A DNA stretch of 64,000 bases from JANPCX01 sp966211815 (GTDB taxonomy: Bacteria; Pseudomonadota; Gammaproteobacteria; Burkholderiales; Burkholderiaceae_C), in the NCBI GenBank assembly GCA_966211815.1, contig CBIHOD010000005.1, positions 1-64,000 of the forward strand, in the 5' to 3' direction. The position numbers and the translations under genes were made by a program. Shown here one piece after another: positions 49,477 to 58,714 of the stretch (its first letter is position 1; each line of letters begins with the position of its first letter). The notes beneath the pieces were generated by a model that was not told the origin of the DNA, ran no database searches, and saw only the letters and a program-made list of their open reading frames with translations.

Positions 49477-50670
49477 ATGCGCGCATTGACCTACCACGGC
49501 ACCAAGGACGTCCGCGTCGACAACGTGCCCGACCCTCGCATCGAGCATCCGCAGGACATCCTGCTGCGGGTGACCGCCACCGCGATCTGCGGCTCCGACC
49601 TGCACCTGTACCGCGGCAAGGTGCCCGGCATGAAACAAGGCGACGTGCTCGGCCATGAATTCATGGGCATCGTCGAGGAAACGGGCCCCGAAGTGACCCG
49701 CGTCAAGCGCGGCGACCGCGTGGTCGTGCCCTTCATCGTGGCCTGCGGGGGCTGCTATTTCTGCGAGCGCAGCTTGTTCGCCGCCTGCGAATCGACCAAC
49801 GACGGCAGGGGCGCCATCCTGAACAAGAAGGATGCCCGCCCCGGGGCCGCGATGTTCGGCTACACCCACCTCTACGGCGGCCTGGCCGGCGGCCAAGCCG
49901 AGTACGTGCGGGTGCCGATGGCCAACACCGGGCCGCTGCCCATCCCCGACGCGCTCGGCGACGCGCAAGTGCTTTTCCTGTCGGACATCCTGCCCACCGG
50001 CTACCAGGCGGTGCTCAACGCCGAGGTGGGGCCGGGCAGCACGCTGGCCATCTTCGGCGCCGGCCCGGTGGGCCTGATGGCCGCCGCCTGCGCACGCATG
50101 CTGGGCGTCCAGCGCATCTTCATGGTGGACCACCACGACTACCGGCTGAAGTTCGCCCGGGACACCTACGACGTGCACACGATCAATTTCGACAGCGTGG
50201 ACGACCCCGCCCAGGCCATCATCGAAGCGACCCAGTTCCGCGGCGTGGACGCGTCGATCGACGCGGTGGGCTTCGAAGGCAAGGGCAGCACGCTGGAAAC
50301 GGTGATGACCACGCTGAAGCTGGAAGGCTCAAGCGGCAGCGTGCTGCGTCAGGCCATGGCCGCGACACGCCGCGGCGGGGTGGTCAGCATCCCCGGGGTC
50401 TACGCGGGTTTCATCCACGGCTTCCTGCTGGGCGACGCCTTCGACAAAGGCCTGACCTTCCGCATGGGCCAGACCCATGTGCAGCGCTTCATGCCCGAAC
50501 TGCTGGAGATGATCGGCAACGGCAAGCTCAGACCCGAGGCCATCGTCAGCCACCACCTGGCGCTGGACGACGCGGTCAGGGGCTACCAGGTCTTCGACCA
50601 GAAGCAGGAAGACTGCCGCAAGGTGGTGCTGACCCCCGGCGGCCCGGCGGTGTCGGCCCCGGTGCATTGA
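49477..50670 (+). CDS. Zinc-dependent alcohol dehydrogenase
   Basis: 397-residue medium-chain dehydrogenase. Catalytic zinc ligands in TAICGSDLHLYRGK and GHEFMGIVEE; structural zinc site in CGGCYFCERSLFAAC; NAD(P) fold in IFGAGPVGLMAAACARM. The long form with GRGAILNKKDARPGAAM and a FGYTHLYGGLAGGQAEYV segment resembles glutathione-dependent formaldehyde dehydrogenase-like and threonine dehydrogenase-like proteins common beside stress genes. Preceded by GAAAGGG. Substrate not deducible. Confidence 0.92.
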   Translation: MRALTYHGTKDVRVDNVPDPRIEHPQDILLRVTATAICGSDLHLYRGKVPGMKQGDVLGHEFMGIVEETGPEVTRVKRGDRVVVPFIVACGGCYFCERSLFAACESTNDGRGAILNKKDARPGAAMFGYTHLYGGLAGGQAEYVRVPMANTGPLPIPDALGDAQVLFLSDILPTGYQAVLNAEVGPGSTLAIFGAGPVGLMAAACARMLGVQRIFMVDHHDYRLKFARDTYDVHTINFDSVDDPAQAIIEATQFRGVDASIDAVGFEGKGSTLETVMTTLKLEGSSGSVLRQAMAATRRGGVVSIPGVYAGFIHGFLLGDAFDKGLTFRMGQTHVQRFMPELLEMIGNGKLRPEAIVSHHLALDDAVRGYQVFDQKQEDCRKVVLTPGGPAVSAPVH

Positions 50671-50709
50671 AGCGCCCCGCGGGACGGCCGCCCCATGGGC
50701 GGGCGCCGC

Positions 50710-52398
50710 TCACCCGCGTGGCGCGCCGTCCTTGACCCGTTCCGGCAGGAAACGCCGCAACGCCCCGTCGGGGAAGCGCACCGCCACTTCTTCGCCGGTC
50801 GCCTCCTCGACGGTGCCGGCGCCGTGCCGCGGCACCTTCACGCTGTCGCCGGGCCGCCAGCGGGGCTGCGGCGGGGGTGGGGGTGGCGCAACGGCCGGGG
50901 CGCCGGCGTGGGCAGGCTCGGCCACCGCCGGCCGCAGGCAGTTGTCGCAACGACCGCAAGGCCCGTCCCCGAACGGCAGCGGCTCCTCGAAATAATCGAG
51001 CAGCGTGCGCCAGCGGCACCGCCCCGTCTGCGCATAGGCGACCATCTTTTCCAAAGACTGCCGCTCGCGTTCGAAGCGTTCCTGCTCGGCCTGGGCGAGG
51101 CGCTCATAGACGGGCGATTGCGCCAGCTCGCCCGGCGCGGCCGCCCGCCACAGCCCCCGCCGGTCCATCCGGGCCAGGCCGGCCTGGCGCAGCACCTGAA
51201 GCAGGGCCCGGAAGTGCCCGGCCGGCCAATCGGGCGCGTCTTCGGCCAGCGCGGCCGCGGCGACCGGCTGTGCCCGCCCGGCCAGCAGGGCATGCAAGCG
51301 CGCGAGCTCGTCCGCGGTGGGGCGGCGCCTGGCGATCAGGAAACGCTGCACCTGGCGGTCGCGGTGGTCGTAGAGCAGCCGGCAATCGGAGGGTTGGCCG
51401 TCGCGCCCGGCGCGGCCCGCCTCCTGGTAATACATGTCGGGGCTGCCGGGCGTCTGGTAATGAAGCACGAAGCGCAGGTCGGACTTGTCGATCCCCATCC
51501 CGAAGGCGCCGGTCGCCACCATCACCCGGGCCTGGCCCTCCATGAAGCGCGATTGGTTGGCCAGCCGCTCCGCCCGCGGCAGGCGGCCGTGGTAGCGGGT
51601 CGCCGATTCGCCGGCGGCCAGCAATTCGCCGTGCAGCTCGACGCAGGCTTTGACTGTGGCGGTGTAGACGATGCCGGGGCCGTCCATTTCCGCCAGGGCC
51701 TGCCGGACGTGGTCGAGTTTTTCCCCGTCCCGCACGCACTGGACCACCTGCAGCCGCAGGTTGGGTCTGAACATGCCGGTCTGCACGGTGTGCATCGAAG
51801 GCCGGCCGAGCTGCAGGCGGATGTCGTCGGCGACGTCCTGCGGCGCCGTCGCCGTCAAAGCCAGCACCGGTGGCGAGCCGAGCCGCCCGAGCGCCTGCTT
51901 CAACAGCAGGAAAGCGGGCCGGAAATCATGTCCCCACTGCGAGATGCAGTGCGCCTCGTCCACGACGAAAAGCGCCACGCCCCGGGCTTTCAGCAGCGCC
52001 ATGAACTCAGCGTCTTCCAGGCGCTCCGGCGTCGTGAAGACCAGGCCGCCACCCCTTCCTTCGCCCAGGCGCCGCAACGCTTCGGCCTGCTCGCTGGCCA
52101 ACAGGCCGCTGTGGAGTTGCTCTGCCGCCACGCCGGCCGCCCCGAGCTTGGCAACCTGGTCCTGCATGAGGGCGATTAAGGGCGACACGACCAGGGTCAG
52201 GCCGCTCCGCAAGTGCAAGGCCGGCAACTGGAAACAAAGCGATTTGCCCGAGCCGGTGGGCATGATGGCCAGGGTGTCCTGTCCGGCCAGGGTGCGTTCG
52301 ATCACTTCTCGCTGGCCCGGGCGCAGCTGGCGAACGCCGAAGGTCTCCTTCAATGTGCGGCGCAGGGCGGCGTCGGTGACGGTGGAGGCCCGGCTCAT
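50710..52398 (-). CDS. RecQ-type ATP-dependent DNA helicase
   Basis: 562 residues from the ATG of MSRASTVTDAA. Walker A MPTGSGKSLCFQLPA, DEAH box VVDEAHCISQWGHDFRPA, LALTATAP, GIVYTATVKACVELH, FGMGIDKSDLRFVLHY, QEAGRAGRDGQPSDC. The RecQ zinc region is present (CRWRTLLDYF then CGRCDNC). There is no HRDC domain; instead the end has a KOW/SH3-like segment (RWRPGDSVKVPRHGAGTVEE). A 3'-5' helicase for recombination and repair. It converges on the dehydrogenase. The 11-residue TTG-started extension was rejected. Confidence 0.92.
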   Translation of the reverse strand: MSRASTVTDAALRRTLKETFGVRQLRPGQREVIERTLAGQDTLAIMPTGSGKSLCFQLPALHLRSGLTLVVSPLIALMQDQVAKLGAAGVAAEQLHSGLLASEQAEALRRLGEGRGGGLVFTTPERLEDAEFMALLKARGVALFVVDEAHCISQWGHDFRPAFLLLKQALGRLGSPPVLALTATAPQDVADDIRLQLGRPSMHTVQTGMFRPNLRLQVVQCVRDGEKLDHVRQALAEMDGPGIVYTATVKACVELHGELLAAGESATRYHGRLPRAERLANQSRFMEGQARVMVATGAFGMGIDKSDLRFVLHYQTPGSPDMYYQEAGRAGRDGQPSDCRLLYDHRDRQVQRFLIARRRPTADELARLHALLAGRAQPVAAAALAEDAPDWPAGHFRALLQVLRQAGLARMDRRGLWRAAAPGELAQSPVYERLAQAEQERFERERQSLEKMVAYAQTGRCRWRTLLDYFEEPLPFGDGPCGRCDNCLRPAVAEPAHAGAPAVAPPPPPPQPRWRPGDSVKVPRHGAGTVEEATGEEVAVRFPDGALRRFLPERVKDGAPRG

Positions 52399-52564
52399 CG
52401 CGCGGGAACGCGCGGTGGGCGTCGAAGGCAAGGGATGCGGATGCGGCGGAAGCTCGCGGAGCGGCAGGGTCGAGGCATGCCGCGCTTGGGCAAAGGGCGT
52501 GCCCGGTGGCCGCTCGCCCTTTGAAACCTCAGGCGGCGGCGCTAGAGGCGCGAGGAATCATTGT

Positions 52565-52589
52565 CCGGCACCGCAGGGCGCGGTGCCGG
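52565..52589 (-). terminator. Perfect hairpin downstream of the cold-shock gene
   Basis: CCGGCACCGC-AGGGC-GCGGTGCCGG, a 10-bp perfect stem, 11 bases after the stop. No T-tract follows on the minus strand, so it is a weak or Rho-assisted terminator or a 3'-end stabiliser. Confidence 0.55.
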
Positions 52590-52599
52590 GGCGCGCGGC

Positions 52600-52887
52600 T
52601 CAGAGGCTCACGGGCTCCCGGCCGGCATGAACGACCTCTGATGCTTCGGCGGCATGCAGCACCTTGCCGGGGACGGCGTCACTGCCGAGCGGCGTGATGT
52701 TCTGCGCCAACTGGCCCTTGGGGCCGACGACGACGTCGTACGACACCCGGCTGCCTTGCTTGAGGGTGCGGAACCCTTCCATCTGGATGGATGAGAAATG
52801 GGCAAATATGTCTTCGCCGCCTCCCGCCGGTTCAATGAAGCCGAAACCCTTGGCGTCGTTGAACCATTTGACTGTTCCTTGTGCCAT
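52600..52887 (-). CDS. Cold-shock protein (CspA family)
   Basis: 95 residues from MAQGTVKWFNDAKGFGFIEP; GGGGAG precedes the ATG. RNP1 (KGFGFIEP) and RNP2-like (EDIFAHFSS) motifs are present. A 27-residue extension after the cold-shock domain (DAVPGKVLHAAEASEVVHAG) is unusual for CspA and closer to CspD-like or longer betaproteobacterial members. Divergent from clpS, as cspD is in E. coli. Binds single-stranded RNA/DNA. Confidence 0.93.
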   Translation of the reverse strand: MAQGTVKWFNDAKGFGFIEPAGGGEDIFAHFSSIQMEGFRTLKQGSRVSYDVVVGPKGQLAQNITPLGSDAVPGKVLHAAEASEVVHAGREPVSL

Positions 52888-53130
52888 TCTTGTCTCCCCA
52901 AATAACAGAAAACTGATTCTCATGCTCGGTTTGGACAGTGTCAAGACAGGCGCGTATGGGAAATTTGGCCGGTTTTCCGGGTGGGTTGTGAAAGGGTTTT
53001 ACCCTGTGGCAGGCCGGTAGCCGGAAAAAGAAGGTTCCGCATCCGGTGATCGTGGCCTTGCAGTCGGTGAAGTGGGCGCAATATGCGTTGCAGCGACACA
53101 CGCGCCGAACCGAGTCGATAGAATGAATTC

Positions 53131-53496
53131 ATGTTTTCCGCCGCATCCCAACCTCCCGATCTCCCGGGCTCCAAGCCCCCTGATTCCCAGCCCGATGACG
53201 GCCAGGGTTCCGTCGTGGCCGAGCGCCAGACGGCGCGCGTCGAGCCCCCACCGATGTACCAGGTGGTCCTGCTCAACGACGACTACACGCCGATGGAATT
53301 CGTCGTGATGGTGCTGCAGGAGTATTTCAAGCTTGATCTCGAGGCGGCCACTCAGATCATGCTCAAGATCCACCACGAAGGGCGCGGCGTCTGCGGCGTT
53401 TTCTCGAAGGATGTGGCTGCCACGAAAGTGGAGTTGGTTTCGTCCGCCGCGCGCCGCGGCGGTCACCCGTTGCAATGCATTATGGAGGCCGCATGA
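53131..53496 (+). CDS. clpS: ClpS, adaptor of the ClpAP protease
   Basis: 121 residues. A 40-residue disordered N-terminus is followed by the core with YQVVLLNDDYTPMEFVVMVL, LEAATQIMLKIHHEGRGVCG and KDVAATKVELV. LNDDYTPMEFV and IHHEGRG form the N-degron pocket. It delivers N-end-rule substrates to ClpA. GATAGAAT six bases before the ATG could be part of a -10 box, which would make the message almost leaderless. The stop overlaps the clpA start (ATGA). Confidence 0.96.
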   Translation: MFSAASQPPDLPGSKPPDSQPDDGQGSVVAERQTARVEPPPMYQVVLLNDDYTPMEFVVMVLQEYFKLDLEAATQIMLKIHHEGRGVCGVFSKDVAATKVELVSSAARRGGHPLQCIMEAA

Positions 53497-55796
53497 TCGC
53501 CCAAGAACTTGAAGTCAGCCTGCACATGGCCTTCGTGGAGGCCCGCCAGCAGCGGCATGAATTCATCACCGTCGAGCACTTGCTGATGGCGCTGCTCGAC
53601 AACCCGTCGGCCGCGGAGGTGCTGCGCGCATGCTCCGCCAACCTCGACGACCTGCGCAAGAGCCTGACGCAGTTCATCAAGGAGAACACGCCCACGGTCG
53701 GCGGCAACGACGAGGTCGACACGCAGCCGACGCTGGGGTTCCAGCGCGTGATCCAGCGCGCGATCATGCACGTGCAGTCCACCGGCAGCGGCAAGAAGGA
53801 GGTCACCGGCGCCAACGTGCTGGTGGCGATCTTCGGCGAGAAGGATTCGCACGCGGTCTATTACCTCCACCAGCAAGGGGTGACGCGCCTCGACGTGGTG
53901 AACTTCATCGCCCACGGCATCAAGAAGAGCGACCCGCCCGAGCCGGCCAAGCCGAGCGACGGCGCCTCGGAAGCCCAGGCCGAGAAGGAAGAGGGAGAGG
54001 GCAAGGGCTCGCCGCTGGACCAGTTCACCCAGAACCTCAACACCATGGCCAAGGAAGGCAAGATCGATCCCTTGATCGGTCGCGAGATGGAAGTCGAGCG
54101 CGTGATCCAGGTGCTGTGCCGCCGGCGCAAGAACAACCCCTTGCTGGTCGGCGAGGCCGGCGTGGGCAAGACCGCGATCGCGGAAGGCCTGGCCTGGCGC
54201 ATCACCCAGGGCGACGTGCCCGAGGTGCTGGCCGACGCCACCGTCTATTCCCTGGACATGGGCGCGCTGCTGGCGGGCACCAAGTACCGCGGTGATTTCG
54301 AGCAGCGTCTCAAGGGCGTGCTGAAGCATCTGCGCGAGATGTCCAACGCGGTGCTGTTCATCGACGAGATCCACACGCTGATCGGCGCCGGCGCGGCCTC
54401 CGGCGGCACGCTGGACGCGAGCAACCTGCTCAAGCCCGCGCTGAGCTCGGGGCAGATGAAGTGCATCGGCGCGACGACCTTCACCGAATACCGCGGCATC
54501 TTCGAGAAGGACGCCGCGCTGTCCCGCCGCTTCCAGAAGGTGGACGTGGCGGAGCCTTCCGTCGAGCAGACCGTCGAGATCCTCAAAGGCCTGAAGTCCC
54601 GCTTCGAGGAACACCACAGCGTCAAGTACGCGATCGGCGCGCTGCAGGCGGCGGCCGAGCTGTCCGCCAAGTTCATCAACGACCGCCATCTGCCCGACAA
54701 GGCGATCGACGTGATCGACGAGGCGGGCGCCGCGCAGCGCATCCTGCCCAAGAGCAAGCAGAAGAAGACCATCACCCGCAGCGAGGTCGAGGACATCGTC
54801 GCGAAGATCGCCCGCATCCCGCCGGCCAGCGTCTCCAGCGACGACCGCTCCAAGCTCAAGAGCCTGGACCGCGACCTCAAGAGCGTGGTCTTCGGCCAGG
54901 ATCCCGCGCTCGACGCCCTGGCGTCGGCCATCAAGATGGCCCGCTCCGGCCTGGGCAAACCGGACAAGCCGATCGGCGCCTTCCTCTTCAGCGGCCCCAC
55001 CGGCGTGGGCAAGACCGAGGCGGCGCGCCAGCTGGCCTACATCCTGGGCATCGAGCTGATCCGCTTCGACATGAGCGAGTACATGGAGCGCCACGCCGTC
55101 AGCCGCCTGATCGGCGCGCCCCCGGGCTATGTCGGCTTCGACCAGGGCGGCCTGCTGACCGAGGCGGTCACGAAGAAGCCGCACTGCGTGCTGCTGCTCG
55201 ACGAGATCGAGAAGGCGCACCCCGACGTCTTCAACGTGCTGCTGCAGGTCATGGACCACGGCACGCTGACCGACAACAACGGGCGCAAGGCCGACTTCCG
55301 CAACGTCATCATCATCATGACGACCAACGCGGGCGCGGAGACGATGAACAAGTCCACCATCGGCTTCACCACGGCCCGCGAGTCCGGCGACGAGATGGGC
55401 GACATCAAGCGCATGTTCACGCCGGAGTTCCGCAACCGCCTCGACGCCATCGTCAGCTTCCGCGCGCTCGACCAGGAGATCATCATGCGCGTGGTCGACA
55501 AGTTCCTGCTGCAGCTGGAAAGCCAGCTCGCGGAGAAGAAGGTCGAAGCGGCCTTCACCGACGCCTTGCGCAAGCACCTGGCGGACAAGGGCTTCGACCC
55601 GCTGATGGGCGCCCGCCCGATGCAGCGCCTGATCCAGGACACCATCCGCCGCGCGCTGGCCGACGAGCTGCTCTTCGGCAGCCTGGTGGACGGTGGCCGG
55701 CTGACGGTGGACATCGACGCCGAGGGCAAGGCCGTGCTGGACATCCAGCCCAACAAGAAGAGCGACAAACCGAAGTCGGAGCCCGCTACCGCGTGA
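53493..55796 (+). CDS. clpA: ClpA, ATPase subunit of the ClpAP protease
   Basis: 767 residues. N-domain (1-145), first AAA+ module with GEAGVGKTAIAEGLAW and VLFIDEIHTLIGAG, second with FSGPTGVGKTEAARQLA and CVLLLDEIEKAHPDVFN, and a C-terminal lid (FDPLMGARPMQRLIQDTIRR). Arg-finger and sensor motifs are intact. Unfolds substrates for ClpP, which is not in this window. Coupled to clpS by overlap and ended by a strong terminator. Confidence 0.97.
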   Translation: MIAQELEVSLHMAFVEARQQRHEFITVEHLLMALLDNPSAAEVLRACSANLDDLRKSLTQFIKENTPTVGGNDEVDTQPTLGFQRVIQRAIMHVQSTGSGKKEVTGANVLVAIFGEKDSHAVYYLHQQGVTRLDVVNFIAHGIKKSDPPEPAKPSDGASEAQAEKEEGEGKGSPLDQFTQNLNTMAKEGKIDPLIGREMEVERVIQVLCRRRKNNPLLVGEAGVGKTAIAEGLAWRITQGDVPEVLADATVYSLDMGALLAGTKYRGDFEQRLKGVLKHLREMSNAVLFIDEIHTLIGAGAASGGTLDASNLLKPALSSGQMKCIGATTFTEYRGIFEKDAALSRRFQKVDVAEPSVEQTVEILKGLKSRFEEHHSVKYAIGALQAAAELSAKFINDRHLPDKAIDVIDEAGAAQRILPKSKQKKTITRSEVEDIVAKIARIPPASVSSDDRSKLKSLDRDLKSVVFGQDPALDALASAIKMARSGLGKPDKPIGAFLFSGPTGVGKTEAARQLAYILGIELIRFDMSEYMERHAVSRLIGAPPGYVGFDQGGLLTEAVTKKPHCVLLLDEIEKAHPDVFNVLLQVMDHGTLTDNNGRKADFRNVIIIMTTNAGAETMNKSTIGFTTARESGDEMGDIKRMFTPEFRNRLDAIVSFRALDQEIIMRVVDKFLLQLESQLAEKKVEAAFTDALRKHLADKGFDPLMGARPMQRLIQDTIRRALADELLFGSLVDGGRLTVDIDAEGKAVLDIQPNKKSDKPKSEPATA

Positions 55797-55846
55797 CACC
55801 GCCGCCTTGGGCCGGTGCGGCAGCATCCGCCGCGCTGAGATAAAAG

Positions 55847-55870
55847 AGGGAGCCTCAGGGCTCCCTTTTT
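55847..55870 (+). terminator. Intrinsic terminator of clpSA
   Basis: GGGAGCC-TCAG-GGCTCCC followed by five T residues, about 50 bases after the clpA stop. Confidence 0.88.
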
Positions 55871-55934
55871 GCTTCTGAGCTGTGCCCAACGGCGCTATCG
55901 GTGGTTCATCGCCCGCAAGGTCGGGCGGGCGGCC

Positions 55935-56690
55935 TCAGGCGCTGGAACGCTGCGCGGGGTCCTGCCGGAAGTACCGCCGCAGCGACCCGTACAGCGCCGG
56001 GTATTCCCGCTGCATCGCCCGCCCGGCGGTGAAGAAGGCCTCGCACGCCACGGCGAAAAACTCCTCTGTCGACTCGCTGCCGTAGGGGTCGATCAAGGTG
56101 TCGTCCGCGCCCGCGTCGACTTCCCCGCAGAACGCCTCATAGGCCTCGCCCAGCCCTTCCAGCCGGGAGGACAGCCCTTCGCGCATGTCCAGCACGTGGG
56201 CGAACTCGTGGATCACGACGTTGTAGGGCTGCTCCCGGCAGTCGTCCTCGGCGTCGAGCAGCGCCTGCCAGGTGAGCATCATCGGGCCGCCGTCCATCGC
56301 TTCGCCCGCCAGGCTGTCGGTGTAGCGGTGCACCACCCCGTCCTCGTCCAGGTATTCGCGCTCGACGGCCACTTCCCCGGCGTGCATGACGATGCCGACG
56401 AAGCCGTCGTAAAGCTTCAGATCAAGGTTCAGCACCGGCAGGCAGGCCTGGGCCGCCACCGCCACCGCGACTTCGTCGGTCACGGTGAAACCACCGGCGC
56501 CGTGGAATTCCTTGCTCGCCAGGAACAAGCTGGACAGGCGGCGCAGGCGGTCCTGGTCGGAGCCTGCCAGCTCGCGGAGGAAGGCGTAGCGCGTCAGCGT
56601 CCACCCCCACAGCGTGTCGTCGATGGCGTGCCTGGCCAGCGCGCGGTTTTGCCGCCAGTCGCCGACTCGTCGCCAGAGGCCTCGAAGCAT
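55935..56690 (-). CDS. mtfA: M90-family zinc peptidase MtfA
   Basis: 251 residues from MLRGLWRRVGD. Zinc motif HEFAH in NVVIHEFAHVLDMREG, third ligand Glu in ESTEEFFAVACEAFF, plus RLRRLSSLFLASKEFHGAGG near 55. MtfA is a zinc aminopeptidase that binds Mlc in enterobacteria and affects ptsG; here no PTS gene is near, so the target is unknown. 15 bases after the lpxH stop, so probably cotranscribed. Confidence 0.9.
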   Translation of the reverse strand: MLRGLWRRVGDWRQNRALARHAIDDTLWGWTLTRYAFLRELAGSDQDRLRRLSSLFLASKEFHGAGGFTVTDEVAVAVAAQACLPVLNLDLKLYDGFVGIVMHAGEVAVEREYLDEDGVVHRYTDSLAGEAMDGGPMMLTWQALLDAEDDCREQPYNVVIHEFAHVLDMREGLSSRLEGLGEAYEAFCGEVDAGADDTLIDPYGSESTEEFFAVACEAFFTAGRAMQREYPALYGSLRRYFRQDPAQRSSA

Positions 56691-56705
56691 GGTCCAGCCG
56701 CGCAC

Positions 56706-57560
56706 TCAGGCGGGTGCAGGGGGCGGGGCTTCGGAGGCCGCAGGCTCGGGCCGCAACGCCTGCTCCAGCCCGAGCCGTTCGAAACCTCGTTCAGTCAGCC
56801 GCAGGACCTGGGCGCGCGGCGCGCCATGGTGGCCGTCCAGGTCCCAGTCGCTCAGCACATGCCGCACGAAGCCCGGCGCCATCGGTTCGCTGCCCGGCCG
56901 GTGCGTGTGGCCGTGGACCATGACGGGTGTGCCGGCCTGGTGCATCCATGCCACCGCGGTGGGCGTGTCGATGTCGGCGTCCTCGTAACCCGCCGCGGCT
57001 TCGTGCTGCTGCGCGTGCCGGCGCTGGCTTTCGGCCCGCATGTGGCTGGCCATCTCGCGGCGCCGGGCCAGCGGCAGGGACAGGAAGCGGCGTTGCCATT
57101 CCGGGTCGCGCACCTCGGACCGGAAGGCCTGGTAAGGCCGGTCGGACAGGCACAGCGCGTCGCCGTGGCACAGCATCAGCCGCCGGCCGAACGCGACCAG
57201 CACGGCCGGGTCGGCCAGGCCCAGCATGCCGCAGTCGGACAGCATGCCGGCGCCGACCAGGAAATCCCGGTTGCCGGCCATGAACGCCACCGCGCGGTGC
57301 GCGGCCGCCTCGGCCAGCACGCCGGCGCATTCGGCCTCGAAACCCTCGTGGCGGGCGTCGTCGCCGACCCAGGCGTCGAAGAGGTCGCCGAGGATGAAGA
57401 TGGCGTCCGCCGGGGTGCCGAGCAAGTGCCTGGAAAAGGCATCGAAAGTCAGCGGCGAGCGACGGTCGAGGTGGAGGTCGCTGATGAAATCGATCGTCCG
57501 CCAGGACGGTCCGGCCTGCAGTTCCCAGAAGGTCGGCAGCGGCGCCGGTGCCTGGCTCAT
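56706..57560 (-). CDS. lpxH: UDP-2,3-diacylglucosamine diphosphatase LpxH
   Basis: 284 residues. Metallophosphoesterase motifs of LpxH: FISDLHLDRRSPLTFDAF, LGDLFDAWVGDD, FMAGNRDFLVGAGML, LCHGDALCLSDRPYQAFR, MVHGHTHRPGSEP. Cleaves UDP-diacylglucosamine to lipid X in lipid A synthesis. A C-terminal Pro/Ala tail of about 30 residues extends the usual length of 240-250. Two bases after the cyclophilin stop in an operon with both cyclophilins and mtfA. Confidence 0.95.
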   Translation of the reverse strand: MSQAPAPLPTFWELQAGPSWRTIDFISDLHLDRRSPLTFDAFSRHLLGTPADAIFILGDLFDAWVGDDARHEGFEAECAGVLAEAAAHRAVAFMAGNRDFLVGAGMLSDCGMLGLADPAVLVAFGRRLMLCHGDALCLSDRPYQAFRSEVRDPEWQRRFLSLPLARRREMASHMRAESQRRHAQQHEAAAGYEDADIDTPTAVAWMHQAGTPVMVHGHTHRPGSEPMAPGFVRHVLSDWDLDGHHGAPRAQVLRLTERGFERLGLEQALRPEPAASEAPPPAPA

Positions 57561-57562
57561 CG

Positions 57563-58066
57563 TCAGACCAGGACGGCCTTTTCGATCACCACGTCCTCGT
57601 TCGGGACGTCGTCGTAGAAGCCCTTGCGGCCGGTCTTCACCTTCTCGATCGCGTCGACCACCTGCGTGCCGTCGACGACCTTGCCGAACACCGCGTAGCC
57701 CCAGCCCGATGGGCTCTCGGACTTGAAGTTCAGGAAGTCGTTGTCGGCAGCGTTGATGAAGAACTGCGCGGTGGCCGAGTGGGGGTCGGAAGTCCGCGCC
57801 ATCGCGAGGGTGTAGCGGGCGTTCTTCAGGCCGTTGGAGGCTTCGTTGCGGATGGCCGCCTCGGTGGGCTTTTGCTTCATCGTGGCGTCGAAGCCGCCGC
57901 CCTGGATCATGAATCCTTTGATGACGCGGTGGAACACCGTGCCGTCGTAATGGCCCTTTTCCACGTAGGCCAGGAAATTGCGGACGGACTCGGGGGCTTT
58001 CTCGGCGTCCAGTTCGACCCGGATCACGCCGTGGTTGGTGTGCAGCTCGACTTGTTGTTGGCTCAT
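57563..58066 (-). CDS. ppiB: Cytoplasmic peptidyl-prolyl cis-trans isomerase B (cyclophilin)
   Basis: 167 residues, GGAGA before the ATG. Catalytic cyclophilin motifs: GTVFHRVIKGFMIQGGGFDA, YTLAMARTSDPHSATAQFFI, WGYAVFGKVVDG. No signal peptide, so cytoplasmic. Speeds proline isomerisation in folding. One base after the stop of the exported homologue; both are translated from one message. Confidence 0.95.
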   Translation of the reverse strand: MSQQQVELHTNHGVIRVELDAEKAPESVRNFLAYVEKGHYDGTVFHRVIKGFMIQGGGFDATMKQKPTEAAIRNEASNGLKNARYTLAMARTSDPHSATAQFFINAADNDFLNFKSESPSGWGYAVFGKVVDGTQVVDAIEKVKTGRKGFYDDVPNEDVVIEKAVLV

Positions 58067-58067
58067 G

Positions 58068-58652
58068 TTATTTCTCCAGGGTGGCGGATTTGATGACGAC
58101 GGGTTCCAAGGGCACGTTCTGGTGGCCGGCCTTGTTGCCGGTGGGCACGGCGCGGATCTTGTCGACCACCTCCATGCCGCTGACCACTTTGCCGAACACC
58201 GCGTAGCCGTTGGGCTCCGGCGAGGGGTTGGCATTCAGGAAGTCGTTGTTCTTGAGGTTGATGAAGAACTGCGAAGTGGCCGAATCGGGGATGCCGGTGC
58301 GGGCCATGGCGACGGTGCCGCGGTCGTTTTTCAAACCGTTGCGGCTTTCCAGCGCGATGGGCGGGTTGGTCGGTTTCTGGACCATGCCGGCGTCGAAGCC
58401 GCCGCCCTGGATCATGAAGTTGTCCATGACGCGGTGGAAGACCGTGCCGTTGTAGTGGCCCGACTTCACGTAGGCCACGAAGTTCTCGACGGTCTTGGGC
58501 GCCTTGGCGGCGTCCAGTTCGATCACGATGTCGCCCATCGTCGTGGCCAGCTTGACTTTCTGCTGGGCCCAGGCGGCAGTGCCGGCGAAGGCGGCGCCCA
58601 GTACGACGCCGGTGACGGTTAATCGGTGGAGGAGTCGGTTGAATCGGTTCAT
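58068..58652 (-). CDS. ppiA: Periplasmic peptidyl-prolyl cis-trans isomerase A-like cyclophilin
   Basis: 194 residues. Signal peptide (TVTGVVLGAAFAGTAAWA-Q), then the cyclophilin core: GTVFHRVMDNFMIQGGGFDA, TVAMARTGIPDSATSQFFIN, NGYAVFGKVVSGMEVVDKI. The exported partner of ppiB; the pair arose by duplication. Start chosen at MNRFNRLLHR, since the longer open frame is Arg-rich and lacks a signal. Confidence 0.94.
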   Translation of the reverse strand: MNRFNRLLHRLTVTGVVLGAAFAGTAAWAQQKVKLATTMGDIVIELDAAKAPKTVENFVAYVKSGHYNGTVFHRVMDNFMIQGGGFDAGMVQKPTNPPIALESRNGLKNDRGTVAMARTGIPDSATSQFFINLKNNDFLNANPSPEPNGYAVFGKVVSGMEVVDKIRAVPTGNKAGHQNVPLEPVVIKSATLEK

Positions 58653-58714
58653 GGAAGCTAGGTGTGTGGGCCGTGGATGGGAGGGTTGAGGGAGACGGCC
58701 GCGCGGGGCGGCGG

